The notes under the pieces are model-generated. The model was given only the letters and a program-made list of their open reading frames with translations. It did no database searches and was not told the origin of the DNA. The position numbers were made by a program, and so were the translations under genes. This document shows positions 25,214-36,770 of a stretch of 46,721 nt of DNA, one piece after another (within the stretch, counting starts at the first letter, position 1; every line of letters starts with the position of its first letter). The DNA is from DATARH01 sp035648415 (GTDB lineage: Bacteria > Pseudomonadota > Alphaproteobacteria > ATCC43930 > CGMCC-115725). Location: assembly GCA_035648415.1 (NCBI GenBank), contig DASRLO010000096.1:1-46721 (forward strand). Direction: 5' to 3'.

Positions 25214-26227
25214 TCAACCCGCCTTCAGCCGCTTGGCGGCCTCGACCGCGAAATAGGTCAGCACCCCGTCCGCGCCGGCGCGCTTGAAGCACAGAAGGCT
25301 CTCCATCATCGCCCGCTCGCCGTCGAGCCAGCCGCGCTCGGCGGCGGCCTGGATCATCGAATATTCGCCGCTCACCTGGTAGGCGAAGGTCGGCATGCGG
25401 AACGCCTCCTTCACCCGGCGCACCACGTCGAGATAGGGCAGGCCGGGCTTGACCATCACCATGTCGGCGCCCTCGGCGATGTCGAGCGCGACCTCGCGGA
25501 TCGCCTCGTCGCCGTTGGCCGGGTCCATCTGGTAGGTGCGCTTGTCGGCGCTGCCGAGCGAGGAGGCCGAGCCGATCGCGTCGCGGAACGGGGCGAAGAA
25601 GCATGAGGCGTATTTCGCCGCGTAGGACATGATCCTGACGCGGTCGAACCCGGCCTCGTCGAGCGCCCGGCGCACCGCGCCGACGCGCCCGTCCATCATG
25701 TCCGAGGGCGCGATGATGTCGCAGCCCGCCTCGGCCTGGACGATCGCTTGGCGCTGCAGGATCGCCACGGTTTCGTCATTAGCGACGTAGCCGTCGCGGA
25801 TGACGCCGTCATGCCCGTGCGAGGTGAACGGGTCGAGCGCCACGTCGCACAAGACGCCCATCTCGGGCACCGCCTGCTTCAGCGCCGACACCGCGCGGCA
25901 GATGAGGTTGTCGGGGTTGACCGCCTCGCCGCCGTCCGCATCCTTGAGCGCCGGGTCGACCGCCGGGAACACCGCGATCGTCGGGATGCCGAGCGCGGCG
26001 GCCTCGCCGGCGGCGTCGACCAGCGACGCGATCGAATGGCGATAGGCGCCCGGCATCGTATCGACCGGCGCGCGCTTACCCTTGTCATGGACAAAAACCG
26101 GCCAGATCAAATCGCCGGCCGACAGCGCGTTCTCGGCAACGAGCTTACGCGACCACGCCTCGCGGCGGTTGCGCCTGAGGCGCGAAGTCGGATAGGGCGG
26201 CAGCGGCGGCAGAAAGGATTGGCTCAC
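25214..26227 (-). CDS. hemB: Porphobilinogen synthase (delta-aminolevulinic acid dehydratase)
   Basis: Condenses two 5-aminolevulinate molecules to porphobilinogen, the second common step of tetrapyrrole synthesis. The 337-aa product has both Schiff-base lysines, K205 in SYAAKYASCF and K260 in VMVKPGLPYLD. The metal segment is DVALDPFTSHGHDG, the Asp-type (Mg-stimulated) form with no Cys cluster, as usual in alphaproteobacteria. The N-terminal arm PTSRLRRNRR is typical. GTG 26227 is chosen as start because the preceding in-frame residues are unlike the family; GAGGGA lies about 12 bases upstream. The NMT1-like gene diverges 103 bases away. Confidence 0.95.
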   Translation of the reverse strand: MSQSFLPPLPPYPTSRLRRNRREAWSRKLVAENALSAGDLIWPVFVHDKGKRAPVDTMPGAYRHSIASLVDAAGEAAALGIPTIAVFPAVDPALKDADGGEAVNPDNLICRAVSALKQAVPEMGVLCDVALDPFTSHGHDGVIRDGYVANDETVAILQRQAIVQAEAGCDIIAPSDMMDGRVGAVRRALDEAGFDRVRIMSYAAKYASCFFAPFRDAIGSASSLGSADKRTYQMDPANGDEAIREVALDIAEGADMVMVKPGLPYLDVVRRVKEAFRMPTFAYQVSGEYSMIQAAAERGWLDGERAMMESLLCFKRAGADGVLTYFAVEAAKRLKAG

Positions 26228-26330
26228 GATGCGGTTATTCCCTCTCGACACGGGCGTGCTAGAAGCAAGATAAGGCCGCGGGCACCGCGAGACAACGCGC
26301 CGCGGCGATCGGCTGGGACGGGAGGCAGAG

Positions 26331-27206
26331 GTGGCAAAATTCGTCATCGCGCCGCATATGCGGCTGCACGAATGGGTCGCCCGCGACAAGGGCTATTTCG
26401 ACCGCGAGGGGCTCGACTACGAGTTCCGCAACCAGCTCGCTTCGCCGACCGGCCGGCTGCACGACCTCGGCGACAAGATCGGCGCCTACCAGACCTTCGA
26501 GCGCGGCCGCGACGCCGACGTCTCCTGCGCCTGTCACTGGACGGTCAACGTTGCCGCCTCGGCCGGTCACGGGAAGCTCTATGCCGATGCCTACTCGGTG
26601 GCGCCGTCGGCGATCTTCGTGCCGCCCGAATCGGACATCCGCGATCCGGCAGACCTTGCCGGCGTGCCGGTCTCGGTCGGCCACCAGTCGGGCAGCCATT
26701 ATTCGACGATCCAGGCGCTCGAGCAATATATGGCGGCGGACCGGATCGACTTGTCCTTTGCCGACGGGCTGTTGTTTCGCCGCATGGAGAAGCTGATCGA
26801 CCGGCAGGTGCCGGCGGCGGCGCTGTTCAGCGGGCCGTACTACTTCCTCGAGCAGCTCGGCTTCCGCAAGATCATCGACACCACCTTCATGATGGCGTCG
26901 ATGATCACCGGCGACCCCGACGAAGACGACATCGCCAAGTATTTCGCCGCGCTGCGCTCGGCCCAGCGCGACATCGACCTGCGGCCCGAACTCTACACCC
27001 ACCATTACGCCGAGGAATTTCCGCCGCGCTTCCGCCAGGCGATGGATACCCGCCGCTGGGGTCCCGGCGAGCGCATCGTCTTCGAGCCGTATAGCCGCGA
27101 GATGTACGACGCTTCGTTCGCCTGGATCTCCATCCACGGCATCTTCGCGGAGGGCGAGATGGGCGCCGGCCGTTACGACGAGGCGGTGGTCTCGCTGCGC
27201 GGCTGA
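26331..27206 (+). CDS. NMT1/THI5-like substrate-binding-fold protein without signal peptide
   Basis: A 291-aa protein with the type II periplasmic-binding fold of NMT1/SsuA-like receptors: FVIAPHMRLHEWVARDKGYF at the start, DPADLAGVPVSVGHQSGSHY in the middle and a second lobe with EQLGFRKIIDTTFMMASMI. The start is GTG 26331 with GGGAGG nine bases before. The protein begins directly in the mature domain, so it has no export signal and no ABC permease or ATPase gene nearby. It could act in the cytoplasm as a sensor or enzyme, as Thi5 does; the Thi5 CCCFC active-site motif is absent. The Cys-repeat protein gene follows 42 bases later. Confidence 0.75.
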   Translation: MAKFVIAPHMRLHEWVARDKGYFDREGLDYEFRNQLASPTGRLHDLGDKIGAYQTFERGRDADVSCACHWTVNVAASAGHGKLYADAYSVAPSAIFVPPESDIRDPADLAGVPVSVGHQSGSHYSTIQALEQYMAADRIDLSFADGLLFRRMEKLIDRQVPAAALFSGPYYFLEQLGFRKIIDTTFMMASMITGDPDEDDIAKYFAALRSAQRDIDLRPELYTHHYAEEFPPRFRQAMDTRRWGPGERIVFEPYSREMYDASFAWISIHGIFAEGEMGAGRYDEAVVSLRG

Positions 27207-27248
27207 CGCCAAACGGGGCCGCCGCAGCACAGGTTCAGGAGAGCATAA

Positions 27249-27758
27249 ATGCGGACAAAGCTGATGGCGCTGTGCCTCTTTCTCGGCGCCGGCGCTGGAT
27301 TTTCCGGCTCGGCGGCGGCGCAGTTCGGCTGTCCGCCCGGCGAGAGGTTTCTGCCGACGCTGAACCGCTGCATCGCGATGGGCGAGGGCGACAGATGCCC
27401 GCAAGGCATGCGCTTCGATCCGGCCGAAAAGCGCTGCCTTGGAACGCCGCGCGAAGACCGGTGCCCACCGGGTCAGGAATTCGACCCGCGCGAAAGCCGC
27501 TGCGTCGGCGCAGCGCCGCGAGAAGACCGGTGCCCGCCGGGCCAGGAATTCGACCCGCGCGAAAGTCGCTGCGTCGGCGGCGCGTCGTCGGGGCCGGCGC
27601 ACCCCGCGCCGGGGCCGGCGCGGGCGGCTCCGCCGAAATGTCCGGCCGGGCAGAATTTCGACACGCGCCAGAACAAATGCGTGACGCCGTCTCCGCCGCC
27701 AAGCCCCGCGCCGGCAGCTCGCCCGGCGCCCGGCGCCGGGGCTCCGGTCGGGCGCTAG
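27249..27758 (+). CDS. Exported protein with five CPxGxxF-x6-C repeats
   Basis: A 169-aa secreted protein. Residues 1-24 form a signal peptide (LMALCLFLGAGAGFSGSAAAQ). The mature region has five copies of a 14-residue module C-P-x-G-x-x-F-x6-C: CPPGERFLPTLNRC, CPQGMRFDPAEKRC, CPPGQEFDPRESRC twice, and CPAGQNFDTRQNKC. Each contains two cysteines, so five small disulfide loops are likely. Two Pro/Ala-rich spacers flank the last copy and end the protein. The copies three and four are nearly identical in DNA, implying recent tandem duplication. Function unknown; an envelope-bound or matrix-like structural protein would fit. Confidence 0.75.
   Translation: MRTKLMALCLFLGAGAGFSGSAAAQFGCPPGERFLPTLNRCIAMGEGDRCPQGMRFDPAEKRCLGTPREDRCPPGQEFDPRESRCVGAAPREDRCPPGQEFDPRESRCVGGASSGPAHPAPGPARAAPPKCPAGQNFDTRQNKCVTPSPPPSPAPAARPAPGAGAPVGR
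27455..27588 (+). repeat. Tandem near-identical coding repeat (about 66-bp unit)
   Basis: The third and fourth Cys modules with their linkers (encoding REDRCPPGQEFDPRESRCVG) repeat almost exactly, starting near 27455 and 27521. Only scattered synonymous or near-synonymous changes separate them. The unit keeps frame and adds one complete two-cysteine loop to the exported protein. Confidence 0.75.
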
Positions 27759-27760
27759 CG

Positions 27761-28219
27761 TCACCCGAGGGCGTAATCGTAGCGGATAAAGCCGGTGAAC
27801 TTGGCGAGCCGGTCATAGAGCAGTCGCGCCGTCGCGTTCTTTTCTTGCGTCGTCCAGTAAAGGCGAACGCAGTCGCGTTCACGCGCCGCCGCGGCCACCC
27901 GTTCGATCAGGGCGCGGCCGCACCCGGTGCCGCGGATGGCGGCGTCGACAAACAGATCTTGCAGGTAGCAGACCTCCTTGGGCGTCCAGCAGCTGGCATG
28001 GAAGAAGTAATGGGTGATGCCGACCAGCGGCGCGGTCTCGCTGCCCAGCCGCGCGCCGAAGCCGTGGATCGCGCCGTCGGGCGCCATCAAGCGGCGCCAG
28101 GCGTCGGCATAGATCGCCTCGGGCAGCGCGGTCTCGTAAAAATCGAGATAGCCGCGCCACAGCTCGGCCCAGCGTTCCCGATCACCGGCGCGAAAGGGCG
28201 TTATCAGGGTTTCGGTCAT
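27761..28219 (-). CDS. GNAT-family N-acetyltransferase
   Basis: Cytoplasmic acetyltransferase of 152 aa using acetyl-CoA. The pyrophosphate-binding loop is RGTGCGRALIERV (motif A), preceded by the strand VCYLQDLFVDAA; the C-terminal strand RLYWTTQEKNATARLLYDRL is the usual second half of the fold. The acceptor (small amine or protein N-terminus) cannot be read. It converges on the Cys-repeat gene with only two bases between stops, and diverges from the persulfide dioxygenase gene, 91 bases apart. Confidence 0.85.
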   Translation of the reverse strand: MTETLITPFRAGDRERWAELWRGYLDFYETALPEAIYADAWRRLMAPDGAIHGFGARLGSETAPLVGITHYFFHASCWTPKEVCYLQDLFVDAAIRGTGCGRALIERVAAAARERDCVRLYWTTQEKNATARLLYDRLAKFTGFIRYDYALG

Positions 28220-28310
28220 GGCGTACCTTCCGCGGCGATGGCAGCATAGGTGAGCCCGGTGCGGCGAGAGCCGGTTCGGGCCGTTTGAACCTACCAGTGC
28301 GGAGGACCCG

Positions 28311-29381
28311 ATGCTGATCTTTCGCCAATTGTTCGACCCGCAATCCTCGACCTACACCTACCTGCTCGGCGACGGCGCGAGCCGCGCCGCGGTGCTGATC
28401 GACCCGGTCTTCGAGCAGGTCCGCCGCGACACCGCGCTGATCGACGAATTGGGCCTCAGGCTGATCGCCACGCTCGAAACCCATGTCCACGCCGACCATG
28501 TCACCGGCGCCTCGCTGCTCAGGCAGCGCGCCGCAGCCAAGATCATGGTGGCGCAGGCGAGCGGCGCCGAGGGCGCCGACCGCTATCTGGTGCAGGACGA
28601 CGTGATCGCCTTTGGCGGCCGCCGGCTGCTGGTTCGCGCGACGCCGGGCCATACCGGCGGCTGCCTCACCTATGTGCTCGACGACAGCAGCATGGCGTTC
28701 ACCGGCGATTGCCTCTTGATCCGCGGCAGCGGCCGCACCGATTTTCAGGACGGCGACCCGGCGGCGCTGTTCCGCTCGGTGCGCGAGCAGATCTTCGCGC
28801 TGCCGGGCGAATGCCTGCTCTACCCCGCGCACGATTATCGCGGCCTCACCGTGACCAGCGTCGCCGAGGAGCGCCGTTTCAACCCGCGGCTCGGCGGCGA
28901 CATCGCGGTTGGCGACTTTACCGGCTACATGAAGAATCTTCGGCTGGCGCATCCAAAGCTGCTCGATGTCGCGGTGCCGGCCAATCTGCGCTGCGGCCAG
29001 CCGGACGGCGAGAGCCCGGCGGCCGAACCGGGCTGGGCGCTGCTGCGCTACAGCTTTGCCGGGGTCTGGGAGATCGACCCGCACGGGCTCGAGGAGCTGC
29101 AAGCCCCGGTGCAGATCCTCGACGTGCGCGAGGACGACGAATTCACCGGACCGCTCGGTCATATCGAGGACGCGGTGCTGATCCCGCTGGGCCAGCTCGT
29201 GGCGCGCGTCGACGAGCTCCGGCGCGACCGTCCGGTCGTCGCGGTCTGCCGCGCCGGCAGCCGCTCGGCCCAGGCGACGGCGATCCTCCAGCAGGCCGGG
29301 TTCGTCGACATCGCCAATCTGCACGGCGGGATGCTGCGCTGGCGCGCCGAAGGCCATCCGGTCGAGGGCGGCAGCGCCTGA
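28311..29381 (+). CDS. Persulfide dioxygenase-rhodanese fusion (ETHE1-like)
   Basis: A 356-aa two-domain enzyme of sulfide detoxification. Residues 1-245 are a metallo-beta-lactamase fold of the ETHE1/persulfide dioxygenase type: iron/metal motif THVHADH at 57-63 (H58, H60, D62, H63), GHTGG with H114, and FTGDCLLI. Residues about 260-352 are a rhodanese domain with active-site loop CRAGSRS (Cys near 313). The pair oxidises glutathione persulfide to sulfite and can couple it to thiosulfate. Natural fusions of this kind are known (PRF proteins). No sulfide:quinone reductase is next to it. Confidence 0.9.
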   Translation: MLIFRQLFDPQSSTYTYLLGDGASRAAVLIDPVFEQVRRDTALIDELGLRLIATLETHVHADHVTGASLLRQRAAAKIMVAQASGAEGADRYLVQDDVIAFGGRRLLVRATPGHTGGCLTYVLDDSSMAFTGDCLLIRGSGRTDFQDGDPAALFRSVREQIFALPGECLLYPAHDYRGLTVTSVAEERRFNPRLGGDIAVGDFTGYMKNLRLAHPKLLDVAVPANLRCGQPDGESPAAEPGWALLRYSFAGVWEIDPHGLEELQAPVQILDVREDDEFTGPLGHIEDAVLIPLGQLVARVDELRRDRPVVAVCRAGSRSAQATAILQQAGFVDIANLHGGMLRWRAEGHPVEGGSA

Positions 29382-29458
29382 GGGCGATGGCGCGCGTCAC
29401 CTGCGCCCGCGCTTCGCCGGCGGAGCCGCATTCCGCGGCTAACCCAGTTCGGTCGGAT

Positions 29459-29623
29459 TTATTGCAGCGGGGCGATGTCGCCCAGGGTGACACCGGTCCA
29501 CAGCGCGACGATGAGGCCCAGCATGACGACCCAGAGGATCGTCCGGCCGCGCGGCGGGACCGGGATCAATATCGCCGCCAAGAGCAGGCAGCCGGTTACC
29601 AGGAAAAGGGTTGTTTCGCTCAT
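29459..29623 (-). CDS. Small two-TM membrane protein
   Basis: A 54-aa protein from ATG 29623 with two hydrophobic helices (TLFLVTGCLLLAAILIPV and ILWVVMLGLIVALWTGVTL) joined by a short basic turn PPRGRT. TTG 29644 would add seven residues. It ends DIAPLQ. No family recognised; codons are G/C-ending like the neighbours. It lies downstream of rmuC on the same strand, after a gap of about 80 A/T-rich bases, and converges with the persulfide dioxygenase gene. Confidence 0.6.
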   Translation of the reverse strand: MSETTLFLVTGCLLLAAILIPVPPRGRTILWVVMLGLIVALWTGVTLGDIAPLQ

Positions 29624-29704
29624 GCTCGTGCCGGCATCCTGCAATTAGATTAAATCTGGCCGAAGCGCGTAAAGAAAAGGTGAAGTCTAAATCAAATTCT
29701 AGTC

Positions 29705-31027
29705 TCATGGCTGGCTGCGTTCGGCGGCGGCGGCCGAGGGCACCAGCGCGATGATCTCGGCCTCGCGCGCGCCGCTCTCGGTGTCGGCGCGCAGCGAACG
29801 GGTTTGCGTTTCGACCGGCTTAAGCTCGGGAAGCGGCTCCTGCGTGCCTTCGACGTCCAGCTCGCTGAACTTGCGCGCCTGCACCATCACCCGGCCTTCG
29901 AGACTGCCGACGAAATTGTTGTAATGCTTGACCGCGGTGTCGAGCCCGGCGCCGAGCCTTCCGGCATGGTCGCCCATCGTCGCCAGCCGGCGATAAAGCT
30001 CGCGGCCGAGTTCGCCGATGTGCCGCGCGTTCTCCGCCAGCTTCTCCTGCCGCCAGCCGACCGCGATCGCCTTGGCGAGCGCGATCAGCGTCGTCGGGGT
30101 CACGATCAGCACCTTGCTCTCGATCGCGTCCTCGAACAGCTGCGGATCGCGTTCGATCGCCGCAGCGTAGAAATTCTCGCCGGGAATGAACATCGCGACA
30201 AAGTCCGGGGTGCAGGGCAGCGCGTCCCAATACTGCTTGGCGGCGAGGAGCCGCATATGGGTGCGCAGCTGGCGCGCGTGGTGCACGAGATGGCCTTCCC
30301 GGGTCTCGTCGTCCGCCGCCTCGACCGCGTCGAGATAAGCCGCCATCGAGGTCTTGGCGTCGACGACGATGCGCCGGTCGCCGGGCAGCCGGATGATCAC
30401 GTCCGGGCGCAGGCGGCCGTCGTCGCCGGCGATCGTCTGCTCGGGGATAAAATCGACGTAGGGCGCCATGCCCGACAACTCCATGACGTTGTGCAGCTGG
30501 TGCTCGCCCCAGCGCCCGCGGGTTTTCGGCGCCGCCTGCAGCGCATTGACCAGCTTGCGGGTCTGCGCGCTGGCGTCGGCCTGCATCAGCACGAGCGAGC
30601 GCATCTCCTCCGACAGCCCGCCATAGGCCGCCGCGCGCGCCTTCTCGATCTCGCCGAGGCCGGCCTTGTAGTCCTCCAGGCTCTTGTTGATCGGCGCGAG
30701 CAGCGCGGAAATCTCCTTCTGCCGGTCCGCGAGCGTCTTCTCGGCGCCCTCCTTGTGACGGGCGAAGACCTGCTCGGCGAGCTGCAAAAAGCTTCTTTGG
30801 CTGCCGTCGAGCGCGTCGGCGGCGAGCCCCTTGACGGTCTGCTCGAACTCGCCGCGCAGCGTGAGGAGCGCGGTGATCCGCTCCTCATGCGCCTCGCGCT
30901 CGGTTGCCGCGAGCGCCGCGGCATGCTCGCGCTCGCCGGCAAGCTCGCGGCCGCGCAGCCACCACGCGGCGCCCGCGCCGGCGGCAAGGCCGACGATCAG
31001 CAGCAGCGGGGCAAGAATGGTTTCCAT
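29705..31027 (-). CDS. rmuC: DNA recombination protein RmuC
   Basis: RmuC limits inversions at short inverted repeats and is thought to be a nuclease anchored to the membrane. The 440-aa product shows an N-terminal anchor (ILAPLLLIVGLAAGAGAAWW), a long coiled coil to about residue 150, and the RmuC domain with TRGRWGEHQLHNVMELSGM, the PD-(D/E)xK-like DVIIRLPGDRRIVVDAKTS, and PGENFYAAAIERDP. Length is normal. The gene is transcribed away from the acyl-CoA dehydrogenase gene; the 171 bases between them, A/T-rich near 31030-31100, likely hold both promoters. Confidence 0.93.
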   Translation of the reverse strand: METILAPLLLIVGLAAGAGAAWWLRGRELAGEREHAAALAATEREAHEERITALLTLRGEFEQTVKGLAADALDGSQRSFLQLAEQVFARHKEGAEKTLADRQKEISALLAPINKSLEDYKAGLGEIEKARAAAYGGLSEEMRSLVLMQADASAQTRKLVNALQAAPKTRGRWGEHQLHNVMELSGMAPYVDFIPEQTIAGDDGRLRPDVIIRLPGDRRIVVDAKTSMAAYLDAVEAADDETREGHLVHHARQLRTHMRLLAAKQYWDALPCTPDFVAMFIPGENFYAAAIERDPQLFEDAIESKVLIVTPTTLIALAKAIAVGWRQEKLAENARHIGELGRELYRRLATMGDHAGRLGAGLDTAVKHYNNFVGSLEGRVMVQARKFSELDVEGTQEPLPELKPVETQTRSLRADTESGAREAEIIALVPSAAAAERSQP

Positions 31028-31198
31028 CGCGGGTTCCTCAAAAATCCACTGATGGTAGGCTCAAAACAGGAACACATACAAGTGTTTGTGTTAAGTAAGC
31101 AATTGCCGTCTTCCGAGACGCGGCGATGCCGGCCTCCTCGGGAGGCGGCGGCCCTCTCGAAGGCACACAACTGTCGTCCGATCGGGTAATCTCTCCAG

Positions 31199-32338
31199 AT
31201 GGATTTCGACCTCTCCCGCGACCAGCGCGCGTTTCAGGAGACCGCGCGCGAGTTCGCCCGCACCGAATGGCTGCCGCACGCGCCCGGCTGGGACAAGCGC
31301 GAGGAATTTCCGGTGGCGGCGCTGCGCGCGGCGGCGGCGCTTGGTTTCGCCGGCATCTATGTCGGCGACGAGTTCGGCGGCAGCGGCCTCACCCGGCTCG
31401 ACGCGGCGCTCATCTTCGAGGAATTGGCGACGGCCTGCGCCTCGACCGCCGCGTACCTCTCGATCCACAACATGGCGGCGTGGATGATCGACCGCTTCGG
31501 CGGCCAGGACCAGCGCGCGCGCTTCCTGCCGAGGCTGATGTCGATGGAGCATTTCGCCAGCTACTGCCTGACCGAGCCGGGCAGCGGCTCGGACGCGGCG
31601 GCGCTCGCCGCCGCCGCGCGGCGCGATGGCGGCGACTATGTGCTGAACGGGACAAAGGCGTTCATCTCGGGCGGCGGGTCGAGCGACATCTATGTCGCGA
31701 TGGTGCGGACCGGCGAACCGGGGGCGAAGGGCATCTCGTGCGTCGTCGTCGAGAACGGCGCCCAGGGGCTGTCGTTCGGCAAAAAGGAGGAAAAGCTCGG
31801 CTGGCATTCGCAGCCGACCGCTTCGGTGATTTTCGAGGATTGCCGCGTCCCCGTCGCCAACCGGCTCGGCCGGGAAGGCGAGGGCTTCTCGATCGCGATG
31901 ATGGGCTTGGACGGCGGGCGGCTCAATATCGGCGCCTGCTCGCTGGGCGGCGCGCGCGCGGCGTTCGAGGCGGCGCGCGGCTACATGCTGGAACGCCGCC
32001 AGTTCGGCCAGCGCCTCGCCGATTTCCAGGCGCTGCAATTCAAGCTCGCCGACATGGCGAGCGAATTGGACGCCGCCCGGCTGCTGTTGTGGCGCGCCGC
32101 GACCAGCCTCGACCGCGGCGACCCCGACGCGACATTGCACTGCGCGATGGCGAAGCGGCTCGCCACCGACGCCGGGTTCCAGGTGACGAACGAGGCGATG
32201 CAGCTGCATGGCGGCTACGGCTACCTCAAGGACTTTCCGGTCGAGCGCTATCTGCGCGACCTGCGCGTCCACCAGATCCTCGAAGGCACCAACGAGATCA
32301 TGCGCGTCATCATCGCCCGCCATCTGCTGCGGCAGTGA
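31199..32338 (+). CDS. Acyl-CoA dehydrogenase (isobutyryl-CoA dehydrogenase-like)
   Basis: FAD-dependent alpha,beta-dehydrogenase of acyl-CoA, 379 aa. Family landmarks are EPGSGSDAAAL, the FAD region FISGGGSSDIYVAMVRTG, ERRQFGQRLADFQALQFKLADM, QLHGGYGYLKDFPVERYLRDLRV, and the catalytic Glu in HQILEGTNEIMRVI. The N-terminus MDFDLSRDQRAFQETAREF and the SIHNMAAWMIDRFG segment recall isobutyryl-CoA dehydrogenases of valine breakdown, but short branched-chain assignment is not proven. No other valine-pathway gene adjoins, so it is an isolated unit between rmuC and the convergent lhr. Confidence 0.88.
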   Translation: MDFDLSRDQRAFQETAREFARTEWLPHAPGWDKREEFPVAALRAAAALGFAGIYVGDEFGGSGLTRLDAALIFEELATACASTAAYLSIHNMAAWMIDRFGGQDQRARFLPRLMSMEHFASYCLTEPGSGSDAAALAAAARRDGGDYVLNGTKAFISGGGSSDIYVAMVRTGEPGAKGISCVVVENGAQGLSFGKKEEKLGWHSQPTASVIFEDCRVPVANRLGREGEGFSIAMMGLDGGRLNIGACSLGGARAAFEAARGYMLERRQFGQRLADFQALQFKLADMASELDAARLLLWRAATSLDRGDPDATLHCAMAKRLATDAGFQVTNEAMQLHGGYGYLKDFPVERYLRDLRVHQILEGTNEIMRVIIARHLLRQ

Positions 32339-32378
32339 AGGCGCGAGACGGCGGCGTTCGAACCCGCCCGGATCAGCT

Positions 32379-36701
<4,323 letters not shown>

Positions 36702-36770
36702 GGAAGGCCAGTTATGTCAGGCCTTGCGCGACCCGATGCAAGCCCTAAAACCCGCCGCCGCCAGGGCGCC

